From Hypericum androsaemum (Eukaryota; Streptophyta; Magnoliopsida; Malpighiales; Hypericaceae): DNA of 64,000 nucleotides. The position numbers and the translations under genes are program-made. Location: NCBI GenBank assembly GCA_963995505.1, contig OZ023199.1, positions 4,769,906 to 4,833,905 on the forward strand, read 5' to 3'. Shown piece by piece: positions 22,905-34,223 of this stretch; the stretch's first letter is position 1; every line of letters starts with the position of its first letter. Below the pieces are notes generated by a model. It was given only the letters and a program-made list of their open reading frames with translations. It was not told the origin of the DNA and did no database searches.

Positions 22905-24240
22905 CCGAGATGAACAAGCAACAGAAAGTTGAACTTGGTTTGGCCAAAACCGTTGTCGAGAGAGTGAGGGTACACCAAGACTAGGAGCGCCCAATTCGGT
23001 CCCCAACCCCAACGCATCCAAGCAGATGAAACAGTGAGGCTGCAACCCGGCAATCTTCAACTACCACGGGCAGGTCGGTACGATCGAGATTACCGCGATT
23101 AATAGGTAAAATCATCGGCTGACAGTCAAATTCAAAGATAATCTTTAAATCAATAGCAAGCCCTACACACAACTTTATGCCCAATGCCTCCAGCAAAGTA
23201 GGGTGCACCATTCCCGGATAGGCCTTAATGATGCCAACAACGAAAGTCCCTGAAGGGTCGCGAACCATAGCACTCACCTGACCGCCTCCATCCGAAGACA
23301 ACGCTGCATCCGAGTTTACCTTATGCCAACCTGAACCAGGAGCCGTCCACCGTGCCGGAACCGAAGAAAGGGACGGGGAGGCTACCTCCACCGCGTCCAC
23401 ATAATCTCGCCACAGTTGCAACGATGAGGATAAAAATGCTCGGGGCATCTGCAAAGGAGGATCGTGGTATAGACCCAACATCAATACCTCTAATGATATT
23501 CCGAACAACAAACACTATCATAAACAAAAATTAAAAACAACAAACGGTATAAGGATCAAAACGAACGAGTTTAAGAATTCAGTAACAGATATAAATAATT
23601 CAAGAACAAACATATATTTTTTATAAGTAAATATTTTATATTTGCAAGATATTGAACCTTTATACCATTCTCTCCACTCCTTTCCATAAACATGCCAAGC
23701 AAATTGCCAATACGTCGGACTGTCATCAGGTTGTATCCGACTAACGGGAGGTCATAGACTCGAACCCAAAAAGGAACCCAATACAACATTCTTATCAAAA
23801 TGCCAAGGGTTGATCCTGAAGTACTCGATCCATATCTCGTCTCGCATTGAACTGGAACAAAAAACGATAACTAGCGATTTCAGTTACGTCCATACCCTGA
23901 AGGAACTTCCAGAGATTTCGCATCATAGTCATGAAGGCCACATCATTGAAATTTTTTCAGTCCGGACAGCCCCCACTCCGTCAAGACAGTTCGCATGGAA
24001 GGTCGACGATCTCACCCTCCGCAGACTAAAGACCTAAAGCACTACGTGAGAAACCTAAAGAAAAACCTACCCACAACCCAAAACCTAGCACTAAGGAGGT
24101 CGCTAAACACGTTTAAACTGTATAATCCTTCAGAGCCCGCCGTGGAACTGATTACGACAATGAAACCCTAAAGAAAGGGAGCACACTCGCATAGGCGAGA
24201 AGAAACCCTAATAGTAGGGACAGAAATGCATGCTAGGATG
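22905..24240 (-). mobile_element. LINE remnant: DUF4283/CCHC_4-like 5' part joined to RNase H-like 3' part
   Basis: Minus strand. 24240 to about 24030 resembles a LINE 5' leader. Frames around 23571-24010 then read MDRVLQDQPWHFDKN and PFWVRVYDLPLVGYN with IGNLLGMFME, typical of the DUF4283 plus CCHC_4 region of plant LINE ORF1. The frame 22981-23511 is RNase H-like, with GSGWHKVNSDAALSSDGGG and later EALGIKLCVGLAID and EFDCQP. Endonuclease and reverse transcriptase between them are gone. The copy at 1-640 shares the same junction, so one deleted source spread or was duplicated. Confidence 0.75.
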
Positions 24241-25097
24241 TTATGTATATAGTTAGGCTGTTAGGGAAATTACTGTTTAGTCATTCAGTTTATTCAGAAT
24301 TTCGATAAAATAATAATATTTTTACCTAAATCTCAAATAACCTCAAAATATTCTTACCGAATATCGAATTTCTGATCCCAAATTACAAAAATTTTACAGA
24401 ATTTTTTGAATTTCAATTACTGTTTGTACACCAGTAATTGAAAGTTATCAACCGGGTATTGAAATGGCACCATTTGACAATCTATTACTAGTAAAGACGA
24501 GGAAGAAGATATGAAGGTGGAAAAGTAATTGAAGGAAAGGTTCTCTTTCCATATATTTTGTTAGTGTTTCACATATAGTTTTGTCAGCGTTCCTTCTGCA
24601 ATTCGTCACTTCGGATGTACGTTGTAATTATGGGGTTGATCAATAAAAATCTACCGTTTCTTAAAAAAAGTATACTTTACTAAAATACCCTAACTACTCG
24701 TTACGACAGATTTGAATTAGACTTTCCAATTTGAAAGAAAAATTTCTAATGGTCCAGTGTCCCACGTAGAATTTAACCAAACGAACCCCATTTTTTTTTT
24801 GCCCGTTCAACCGAACGGATACACATTATAGGACACTGTATTATTGAGCTCACACAAGTCCATTGTTGCAAACAAATATGAGCACCAAACTACGAAGGGA
24901 AAGTGATCATTTGCACTTACTGAATCAACAGTCCTGGGTTTTCTTTTTCCTATGACCTGGAATTACAGGGAAATGCAGCAGATACAGATTAAAAAGGAAA
25001 AAATTGCACATTGTTACATCATTTCAAGCAAGTTTTATCAATCTGCAACCCAGCAGTCCTAAGATGTATATGATGATCAAATGTACAGATCGAATAA
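24241..25097. other. 3' flank of the glucosylceramidase gene; left edge of a duplication
   Basis: No gene. From about 24535 rightward the sequence matches the DNA from about 49850 downstream of the second glucosylceramidase copy, sharing CTTCGGATGTACGTTGTAAT and CAATAAAA motifs. This marks the left edge of the duplicated block. Confidence 0.55.
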
Positions 25098-28000
25098 TCA
25101 ACTATATCCGACCTTCTTCAATGCGTATTCGTATACGGATTGCAACATACTCTTCGACAGCCCCTCGTTTGGCAGTGTCAGAAAACGGGCTACTTTCTCA
25201 TATCCTGCATGATGATTCAGTAGAGGTTCGCCTTCTACTTCAAGTCTTGTTTCTTGCTTGTGAAGTTTCGGCCTAGTTAAAGCCCAGTGCATTGCCCAAA
25301 TAGCTAACGGACGCATATAACACATGGATCGATACTCGTCAGTAATGGTCCACGCCTCCGGAGTTTGAAAAGCGTATCTGTTAACGAAGTAAGCGGTGTT
25401 AGTCAGTTTAAAACGTGCGTCAATCATGTCCCGGATTTACTTCGTGCAGACCAGCATACCCCGAGTGGTTGAGGACCAAGTAAAGCTATAAGCTGAGGTA
25501 AGATCATTACCCGAGTCCTCCTTCGGACCACGCAGCTTCGTGAACTCCGCTTGCCGTATGAAAACCCTCGTCAACCATACCTTCCTGAATCATTGTTGCA
25601 GCAACAGCATATGTCACACCTGACCATATTTCTCTTGACTGCATCGAAGCCATGTCAACTCGGCCATCGGGAAGCATTCCATTTACAGCTCCCCGCTTGC
25701 CATCATTCACCTTTAGCACATTGTGACTAAAAACCGTCTCCAACGCACATTTCGCTTTGTCGTCATCAACGAGTGGTAATAGCCCGCTTGCTCTCGCGTA
25801 CCTATAGTCAAGACAACAAGTCAAATATTCTAACAGATACAAGAAATGGACAGGTTAGTTGGTTAAGGAAACTAAAACAAACCATTGGCCCGCCAATTGG
25901 TCAGCTTGTATAGATGAGCTGTTTCCACATCCACTATTGTCGTAGTTGAAATAAGAACCATTCCATAATGTTTGATATACCGATTTCGCCTTCAGAAACT
26001 TGAACCAAAAGTAATCTTCGGCCGGTTTATCTCCGACTTCGCGCGCCAAGGCAGATGCAGCCTGCAACGCGGCTACCCATAGTCCGCCACTATATGTACT
26101 CACACCAGTCACAGTCCATACATCATATGTCTGATCCGGGAATCCTTCGTTCTCGATCATTCCATCGCCATCCTTATCGAACTGCTCCATATATGCCATT
26201 GCAACATACACCGATGGCCAAACAGCTTGCGCAAACTTCTTGTCACCCGTGGCAACCACATCCCTATATACTTGAAGAACAAATTTTGGGTTCAGGTCCT
26301 TCCATCGATCTGTATTATGAAGAGGATATGCATTTACTTCGAACCACGGGTCAGATAATCCGAGATCATGAGGAACAGCACCGAGAACCTTTCTGGAGAC
26401 CCATTGTCCATCAGCCAGACATTGAAGCCGGCCTGGATCATGAAGCATCACGGCCGCTGCAAAGTCTCTTTGTACACTTAGCTGAATTTTCGGAAACAGC
26501 ATAACCAGAGAAAACGATGAATAGAAATGAACGTCGTATGTGTTCCACATGTGATATTCAAGCCCTTCGAGGTAAAGGAATTGACCGATGTTCTCTTCTC
26601 CTTCTCGAAGTAGATTAGTCCCGACAGCAGAGCTTGACGATACTGGAGTACGAATTTCGTCTATTACGGACGTCATCCTTCCAAGAATGTGAACAGAAGT
26701 GTCATTCTGGTTAGCTTCATTTGCAATATTGCTCAAACCTTTTCCTGACCTGTCAAGAGAGAACTTACTTCCTCCAATACTATGTAAATTATGCAATGGA
26801 GGTGATCCATCTGCAAAGAACAGACAAAGATACGAGCAAGGGATACATGTTAAAGTAAGGAAAACACTGAAAACATTACATTGAAAGGGTAATACGAATC
26901 AAATTTTTGACGAATCGAATCACGAATCAGATTCTAATAATGGTCAGGTCTAGGGTAAGGCTACCTGCACAAAACAAGCCCTTGCCTTACCCTAAAAAAA
27001 TAGACTTAGCGCTGATCTATACCTGTCCAAACTGTACTTCCCGCATTGAGATAATAGAGCTCGTTAAAGAGAGTGACAGGGTACCTGAAAGGATTTTATC
27101 CAAGTTACTGCCGAAGATGCCTCCAGAGGATAAGCAGAAGTACGAAAAAGAGAGTTCAGTTTCTTACCATTCGGGAAATCTCTTATCCTCGAGAATCGGT
27201 CTTTGCCACGCTACTATCTCGGACTCCCAATCACCATGCTCTAGGGTAGAAAGAAAAAGAAATTAGCATAGTTAAACATATGTTTAGCATGAAGAGGATG
27301 GAATTACTCATTATGGCATCATGTGCAATCTTAGCAGCAGCGTCCCCACGAGCACCGTAGAATTTCGTGTACCGCCTGGACGTGGAAATTCGTTAGCATA
27401 TGCTAAACGCAAGGCGACTTGAACTATACATAAGTTTTGTCAGACACCTGTGATATGTCCGGTTACCGAAGTATATCTCGGGGCAGTCCCATGACAGTGA
27501 AAAATTCACTGTACGTGACGAGTTGGGAGGAACTGTGACAGATGCGGCGATTGCTGCTCCGATGGAAGATCCTGGTTCTGATGGCCTTGTGTTATTTGTA
27601 GACTTGAGGTTGTTGAAGGACCCATGCTATAAGAAGAAAACAACATCATCAGCTCAAATTCAAATACGTAAACTATGAGCATCAGCTCCCAACCTGCTTC
27701 ATTTCGTTCCACATATCTTTTGCGGTTATTCCTTCGGAGTTCCCGGATATTACAAAGTAAGGGCACTCTGAGACAGTAACATCATCAGTCGCCTGGGCAG
27801 CGATTGCAAAAGTTACAGGCGGGAATTCATTTGATGTTCTGCATTGGCAAGTACAAGCTTTAGATTATTCAACCAACGATCTTCAACCCGAGAGAAGCAA
27901 ATGGAAACTTACTTGTGATGTAAAAGTACTGCGTGGACACCATCCTCCATCCTAACAAATCACATAATCAAACATTCGAGCGTCTTTAGCTTTAGCGACT

Positions 28001-29929
28001 GAATGAATTGATAATGAGAGTTGATCCAGAAACACAGCTTACATCTTTGTTGAATTCAGATGCTGGCCAAAAAACTCAGAATCCCCTCCGACAGAGTTCT
28101 ACGAGACATTAGAAAAAACTTTATAAGCAGAACAAAGAGTCATTTCGGTTGGGAAGTTGAAGTATGACTTAGAAAATGACTTACTGCCCATGTGAAAAGC
28201 AAGGAGACATCAGCAGAAGTATTCCCAAAATTATGCAGCTGAAAAAAGAATAAACCAGTGAAAATGTACTCCAAAAAGAACCACAAAACGAAAAATGACG
28301 CTTCCCACGAATGTTATCCTACCGTGTATGTGAAAACGGAGACGGGAAAGCTACTGTCCTCATAATTATGAGGAATAACAGGCGAGATTTGACGGCAGAC
28401 AATTCGAAGTTCGGGATCAGGTTCACCTGCATTTAGAGGGGAAGGATAATAAGCACAATTCAACAGCACATATCCGCAACAACCAATCGCTGGTTACAGT
28501 TACAAAATGTTGCTTACCTTCGTATGTGGTCCAAGCCCTCGGGTACAAAGCATGATACGTAGAATTATTCCCCTTCAGATTCCAGTCCCAAGATTCGATC
28601 CCGGAAGCTGCAAGCTCTCTGAGGATGGAGATATTGCAGTGAGGTTAAAATCAACACCGAGATACTGCAGGTACTCATAAGAGATTTCTTACTTGGTTGC
28701 CTCCAAGCTCGTCGGACAAAGGACACTAGAATATCTTTTACCGTTAGGACGTGAAACAAACACCTGAATGCACCCATTGACACTCTTGTAAGATATCCAA
28801 CATATCATTTTTAAGAATGAATGCACTCTTTACATTGTTGATAAACAATCTAAAATCCTTTTTAAGAGACAAATCGTTTTTTTCCACTTCAGGGACGGGG
28901 ATGTATGCGACTGCCTACTTACAGAAAACTGATTCACCAAAACTGGCTTCTCCTCCCATACTCTAGGAAACAGTTGCCAACGCTGGAATTCACCCCTGAA
29001 ACTCCTGCCAATGCTGCCCGATCTGCCAATTGATTTCATAACGTAATTCAGAAACGAAGAAACAATCAGGGAGGCTCGTATAGAAAAGGTGGATTGAAGC
29101 ATACCCAACACCTCCCAGTGGGACTCCATGCGATGACGTAATTTTTCGGTCAAGGAAGGGGTTAATTATATTCCCCTGCAGAAGGAGAAGAATTTTATTA
29201 TGATTTGAGTCATCTCTCTGCACAGATGAAACAGCAATGCACTACATATATACACGAAAGAACGAACTACCTTTCCTTTGGCTGTTGTTTCGCGGATATA
29301 ACGCCACAGCCGGATGCCTATAGGAGCCTGTAAACAAGACTCAAAATCACATATAGGTTGTCACCACCACATTGGTTTGCATTTTTTGCAACAATTAGGA
29401 AATCAAGACAAAAAGTTCTACCTTTCGATCTTAAAAAACGAGAATTGGGTTCAATAGATCAGGAAGAAATAAATTGGAAGAAAAGCATGACTCCTTAGAT
29501 TCATAACCTACCATCTGGAGTTTCTCTTGCAAGGTTAAACTGATCGATGAAAGGGTGGCTGCTTGGCTAGTGAGCTTTCGCTGCCAGGTCAGTGGTGCAG
29601 GCTCGCTTGGATCAACCTTAAATTATGGGTACAGAACCAGTTCAATGAGAAAGATATCAGATAATCGCAACGACTAAAGATGGGAACGAAAAAGAGATGA
29701 GGGATACCACAGCAAGAACATAAGAGACACAATGTGCTAGACATATCAGAGCGAGGAGTCCACGCTTCGTTTTGACAAAGTAATACGAAACTTCCAAGAC
29801 CAAACAACACAAAAGAAACCCGAGTTCTAACAAAATTTGACATACAGACTTCACCTTTTCCACCGGGCAATGAGAAATTTCTCTGTCTTCACTATCAAGT
29901 CCATTCCCTGGCATCTTTCCGTCCAACAT
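25098..29929 (-). CDS. Non-lysosomal glucosylceramidase (GBA2-type, GH116), intact copy
   Basis: Hydrolyses glucosylceramide to glucose and ceramide at cytosol-facing membranes. Coding exons, 5' to 3' on the minus strand: 29855-29929, 29512-29616, 29271-29327, 29105-29175, 28923-29022, 28693-28763, 28518-28618, 28323-28426, 28185-28238, 28043-28098, 27913-27951, 27694-27838, 27448-27626, 27308-27375, 27168-27240, 27023-27084, 25883-26810, 25511-25801, 25098-25377. They sum to 2859 nt, 952 aa plus stop, all with GT/AG borders and consistent phase, close to the plant family length. The N-terminal part has [20 protein letters not shown] and [18 protein letters not shown]. The catalytic domain has [20 protein letters not shown] (LEGLEY at 534-539) and [13 protein letters not shown] (PDQTYD at 678-683), where the family's nucleophile Glu and acid/base Asp are expected. 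No signal peptide or clear membrane span is seen. An untranslated 5' exon probably lies near 30600-30700. Confidence 0.92.
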
Positions 29930-30945
29930 TACTTCTGAAACCGAAGTGTTATCAAGCGGATCTAAATCAGCAAGCCATCTTCGATGACATATTAAATATA
30001 CGAGTCGGCCAGAAAACACATTCAAGAGGTAACAACATCATCAAACGTGCAAACAACCAAATAGCGTCAATGATCAAAAGAAGTCTACATGTCCTAATAG
30101 TACCAACTTCAGTAGTTAACCATCCAACTGCTACTACTAATAAGCACATTCTGATGCTTACAAGTTACATCGTGAATTCAGTTTTATATTTCCTCTTTAA
30201 ATGCACCTTAGCCAGTGTATTCATTACACCAAAAAGACCAATTCTCCATCATTGTTGACCCGAAACCCGGGTATCAATTCCGGCATCCCTGTGCGGTCAC
30301 CTGATCAAATAGCACCTCTATTTTCATGTGCAAATAACCATCTATCTGACTATGGATTCTAACGTCAAATAAGGTGGTCCTAGTGTACAATTAGAGACCC
30401 AAAGTCCCAACAACTTTAAACTAAACAAGACCAAACCTTCAACTAGTTCCATCGCCGAAAAGACAAGATCTTTCCTGTCCCTAGTACAAACTTAATCATA
30501 TTAAACCAAACTCCAAAAGAGCACTTGTCCGGATGACACAAAGCGCATAAGAACTGATAGAAGTTCGGATCAACAAATGGTAAAAGATGTAAGAGAGGGT
30601 ACCTGGAAAACAGGGGAGGTGCGAAACAATGAGGCGCTCTAATTGAGCTGAAGACTGAAATGGTCAAATCTGACTAGTAGTTTTCGATTGGGAAGACATG
30701 TGACGTTTCGTGTAAGAAACTAAAATGTCTTCTTCTTTGGAACACCAAATGCTTCCTTGTTATTCGTCGGGAGAAAAAGATAAACAAATGCATGCTTGTT
30801 ATTATTTCTCTCTCTCCTGCAACTTGTTCAATTAATATTTTTTTAATCTCCGATATTTAGAGTTTTTCATGTCTTATTTTGAGAAACAGATTGTCAGCAT
30901 CATCCGGGCGGCATAATTACAACGGCATAAATGTATTATTATTTT
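29930..30945 (-). promoter_or_regulatory. 5' UTR intron and promoter region of the glucosylceramidase gene
   Basis: Sequence matches the equivalent region of the second copy up to about 30870. The block near 30600-30660 ('gagagggtacc', 'aaaacaggggag') is the best conserved and is a plausible 5' UTR exon. The motif TTCGG at 30564-30568 is the unoccupied target site of the solo LTR found in copy 2. Confidence 0.45.
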
Positions 30946-32342
30946 GGGCAAATTACTCTCAAGTCTCAGACCTTTGGTCACCCTTCTCCTAGGGTCCTGA
31001 TTTTTGAAAAATGATTGTCCCGTCCCTAAGTTTTGATGATAATAGACTCTCGGGTCCCTAGAGCTGGAATATTCTTTTTTCTCCTGTGAACCTCCACTTG
31101 AAATGACCAAAATACCCTCCCTTGTTAAATTTTACTCAACCCCACTTCATCTTCTTCCTCCCACTTCATCTTCTTCCTCTTACTTCCAACTAAAACCAAA
31201 ACTCAAACTCAAACTTTAATGAGAATCATAACTAATTAAAGAGAATCAGAACAAGCAAAACTTAAAAATTCTTAATTTTGAATATTCCAATTCGAATTAA
31301 AAATCTAAATTGGAACAACCTAATTAAAATTGGGATTCTAATTCAAAACAAACCCTAGTGGATTCGTGGCCATGAAAAATGTAACCACGGGAGACGGACT
31401 TCCTCCCCTCCTGGTCCCCGTTTTCTTGAATGACCATCGTATTAGTCTAAGACTTGCTAGTACTTCACGAATTAACCGCCTAGAAGGTAGAGGACCGATC
31501 ATCGAAGAAAAACTAAAAATTCAACTTCCAATAAATAGAACAAAAACCATCCATCGAAAGAAACCTTTTTGGTCTTCAAAGCAACGAGTAGAGCCCTTCT
31601 TCTTCCCAAAGTTGCCGCTTTTGGGTGAATCAGAAAGTTTTGGCACCAAACAAAAAAAACCGAAGCAAAACGTATGGTTAGCAAGTGGCAGAAGCTAGCC
31701 CGGAAGCGGTACTGGGATACCCACCCGAAAGTATCCCCTGAGCCGGAGCCGACCCACCCAAGGACCCCACTAAGAAGAAGAAGAGCCTCTTTAAGCGCAA
31801 GAAGCCCGGTTCCAATGATGAGCCCGGGCCGAATAAGAGGGGGGTTTTTGAGGAAGCACCCACTTAGAGTTCCCGTGATGAAGCCTGGAGATAGCTGCTA
31901 TATTTGCAAGGGGAAAGACCACATTGCCAAGGCTTGTCCTGAGAAGGCTGAGTGGGAGAGGAGTAAGGTTAGTGGGTCACCGGTTTTTCGGTTAAAGTTA
32001 CAATCTTTGAGGATGTTTTAGATATATCAGGCGAGCTGCTGCTGGTTGAGCGTGGTGGTGACGACGCCGGAGGACCTGCTCCTTGTTGTGTACCTTCTGG
32101 GCTCGGTGGGAGTGGAGGGGAGAGAGGGAAGTAAAATTTAACAATGAATGAGTAAAATTTAACAAGGGAGGATATTTTGGTCATTTCAAGTGGGGGTTCA
32201 CCGGAGAAAAAGAAATATTCCGGCTCCAGATACCCGAGAGTCTATTATCATCAAAATTTATGGACAGGACAATCATTTTCCAAAAGTCAGGGACCCTAGG
32301 GGCAGGGTGACCAAAGGTTAGGGACTTCAGAGTAATTTGCCC
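30946..32342 (+). mobile_element. Pack-MULE-like element carrying a CCHC zinc-knuckle gene fragment
   Basis: Terminal inverted repeats of about 190 bp (30946-31137 and about 32145-32342) start GGGCAAATTACTCTSAAG. They share the blocks found in the 21589-22895 element plus an inner 'ccctcccttgttaaatttta' stretch. Flanking 9-mers TATTATTTT (30937-30945) and TATTGTTTT (32343-32351) differ at one position, a Mutator-style target duplication. The interior contains a host gene fragment and no transposase. Confidence 0.82.
31674..31985 (+). pseudogene. Captured CCHC zinc-knuckle protein fragment
   Basis: The final frame reads PGDSCYICKGKDHIAKACPE, a complete CX2CX4HX4C zinc knuckle, followed by KAEWERSK. 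Upstream, a different frame reads KKKKSLFKRKKPGSNDE and GPNKRGVFEEAPT, resembling the basic region that precedes the knuckle in plant CCHC (zinc finger CCHC domain-containing 9-like) proteins. The two parts are out of frame with each other, and the downstream knuckles are missing. The donor would be an RNA-binding nuclear or nucleolar protein. This copy is frameshifted and partial. Confidence 0.6.
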
Positions 32343-32420
32343 TATTGTTTTTGTTTGATGTTCAAGACGGTACAGTGTGGGTTGTCAAAAAAAAAAGACG
32401 GTACAATGTGCAGTTCAAAT

Positions 32421-33978
32421 CAAGGTTCTTAAAAACGACCTGGAGGTCAACTCAGATTTTGGGCCGACCTCCGGGTCAACCGGTCCGACCGGACTTTATA
32501 TATATATATATATAGACTATAGTCGATGTATATTAGTCCCTGTAATCATACATACATATATTCAAACATCATCAAATACATGCCGAAACATAATCATAAA
32601 TTCATAATCAACATCAAACCAAATATCAATACATCAACCCAATATCCAATTATCCATACAATCAAAGCAACAATACATCACATCCAATATCCTTATAACA
32701 AAAGTAACAATCACACCAAATGTCTCAATTCAAACTTCAAAATATACTCAAATTCAAATATGAAAGCTAGCAAAAACAATAGTCAAATATCTAAATCTTG
32801 TGGTTCCCCTCGTGGCAATGCTTGTGCTAGCCAATCTTCATTCTCCCAATTTATTCCAGGAAGCACCGCAATATCATCTTTCTATAAAATATTTGACGAG
32901 ATTAGTAAGATAATATTCACATTAAAGAACATCTCAATATCACAATATGAAAAACATAACAAACCTGTAGCTAGAAGTGAAACTAACTCCCGGAACTGCA
33001 TCTTGTTCTTGACCACAAATTGGTGCCTCCTCTAGCATATTTTCCAATTCATCTACACCAATTTCTTCTTCCAGATTTTCATCAGTGATCCAAAATTTTG
33101 TCTTGTCAATGGATTCATAATCAATAGGATCAAATGACTGTAGTGCACACTTGCGCCTAAAACATTAAAAACAATAAACTAACCCATCTCAAAATCCCAT
33201 GCCAGCCTACCAACCTTCAAATTTTCGAACATAAAATTTGAAGGAAACAACGACTCTCAAGTCTCAACCAATTTGACGACTCCGTTTCAAGAAAAAACAA
33301 CTCTCAAACAATTTGACGACTCTGTTTCAAGCAAACATCACTCTCAAACATTTACAGCTCGGACAACACAGATGATTAATCTCTGTTCTTCTACTACAAT
33401 CGATCAAAGTCCCAAACGATTAATGTCCATTTGAGGACGACACAGAGAAAGAGATGTGAGAACGAAGAACGAAGAACGATACCTCAGGGAGTAGCGAACG
33501 GAGGACGCAGGAGACTTGAGCTCGCCGTCGGTAGCTGGCGTCGGTGCACACAAGGCAGCTAGCGTCGGTATCTGGCGTCGGCGCACCAAGGCTGTGAGAG
33601 AGAGAGAGAGAGAGACCTGGGCGTCAGACGGTCGGAGAGCTGGCCGTGGAGATCGGAAGATGGCATCGAGAGAGAAGGAGAGAAAATCGAAAAGGGGAAA
33701 AAAATTAGGGTTCTTTTTTTATTTCTGGTTCGGGGGGAGAGAGTGAAGTTGGAAATTGGAAGTGTTGAACTTGGGTGGAGGTGGTACTTTTTAGTTTTTT
33801 CCAACTTTTTCGGCCGATCTTACGAACCAGATTTCTCTGGGTCTATTTTTCGAACGAATCATCCGGTCTGACTAAATTTTGGGTGGTTCATAAGGTAACC
33901 GAGTTTAAGGCCAAAGCTGGGACGTTCTTCACTCTGTTTCACGGTCCAACCGATTGGACCGCATTTTTTAAAACTTTG
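32421..33978 (-). mobile_element. hAT-type transposon, internally deleted (1558 bp)
   Basis: Perfect 8-bp target duplication GTTCAAAT at 32413-32420 and 33979-33986. Inverted ends are CAAGGTTCTTAAAAACGACC on the left and, in reverse, CAAAGTTTTAAAAAATGCGG on the right. Subterminal GGTCCGACCGG motifs are present. It contains a C-terminal transposase remnant (32965-33160), an (AT)n run near 32497, and a (GA)n run near 33597. Confidence 0.85.
32965..33160 (-). pseudogene. hAT transposase C-terminal fragment
   Basis: The minus strand reads CALQSFDPIDYESIDKTKFW and then a glutamate-rich stretch around EEEIGVDELENMLEEA. The DPIDYESIDKTxFW phrase is typical of the segment just after the dimerisation domain in plant hAT transposases. 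The catalytic core and zinc finger are absent. Confidence 0.55.
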
Positions 33979-34223
33979 GTTCAAATTATGTTGTTCTCTT
34001 GGTGCTGTGGGGCCAGCCGCACCCCCTATTTCAAAAATAGTTTTTAGGTTCATAAACTTTGAATTTAATACTTGAATTACAATGTTTTAACGTGGACCAA
34101 CTCTTTTCTTTAATTTTCTTTAATCGGTTAACGTTTATTGCATGTGGGGTCCCCTCTATTTGTCTTAGGCTGTTGTTCTCCAGGTTACAAAAACGTGGTC
34201 GGTCGGGAATGTGGGTCTTGTCA

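Noticed and set aside
26055..26504. 149-codon plus-strand frame (and its counterpart at 51220-51681)
   Set aside because: Antisense shadow of the large glucosylceramidase exon; conserved in the duplicate only because the exon is.
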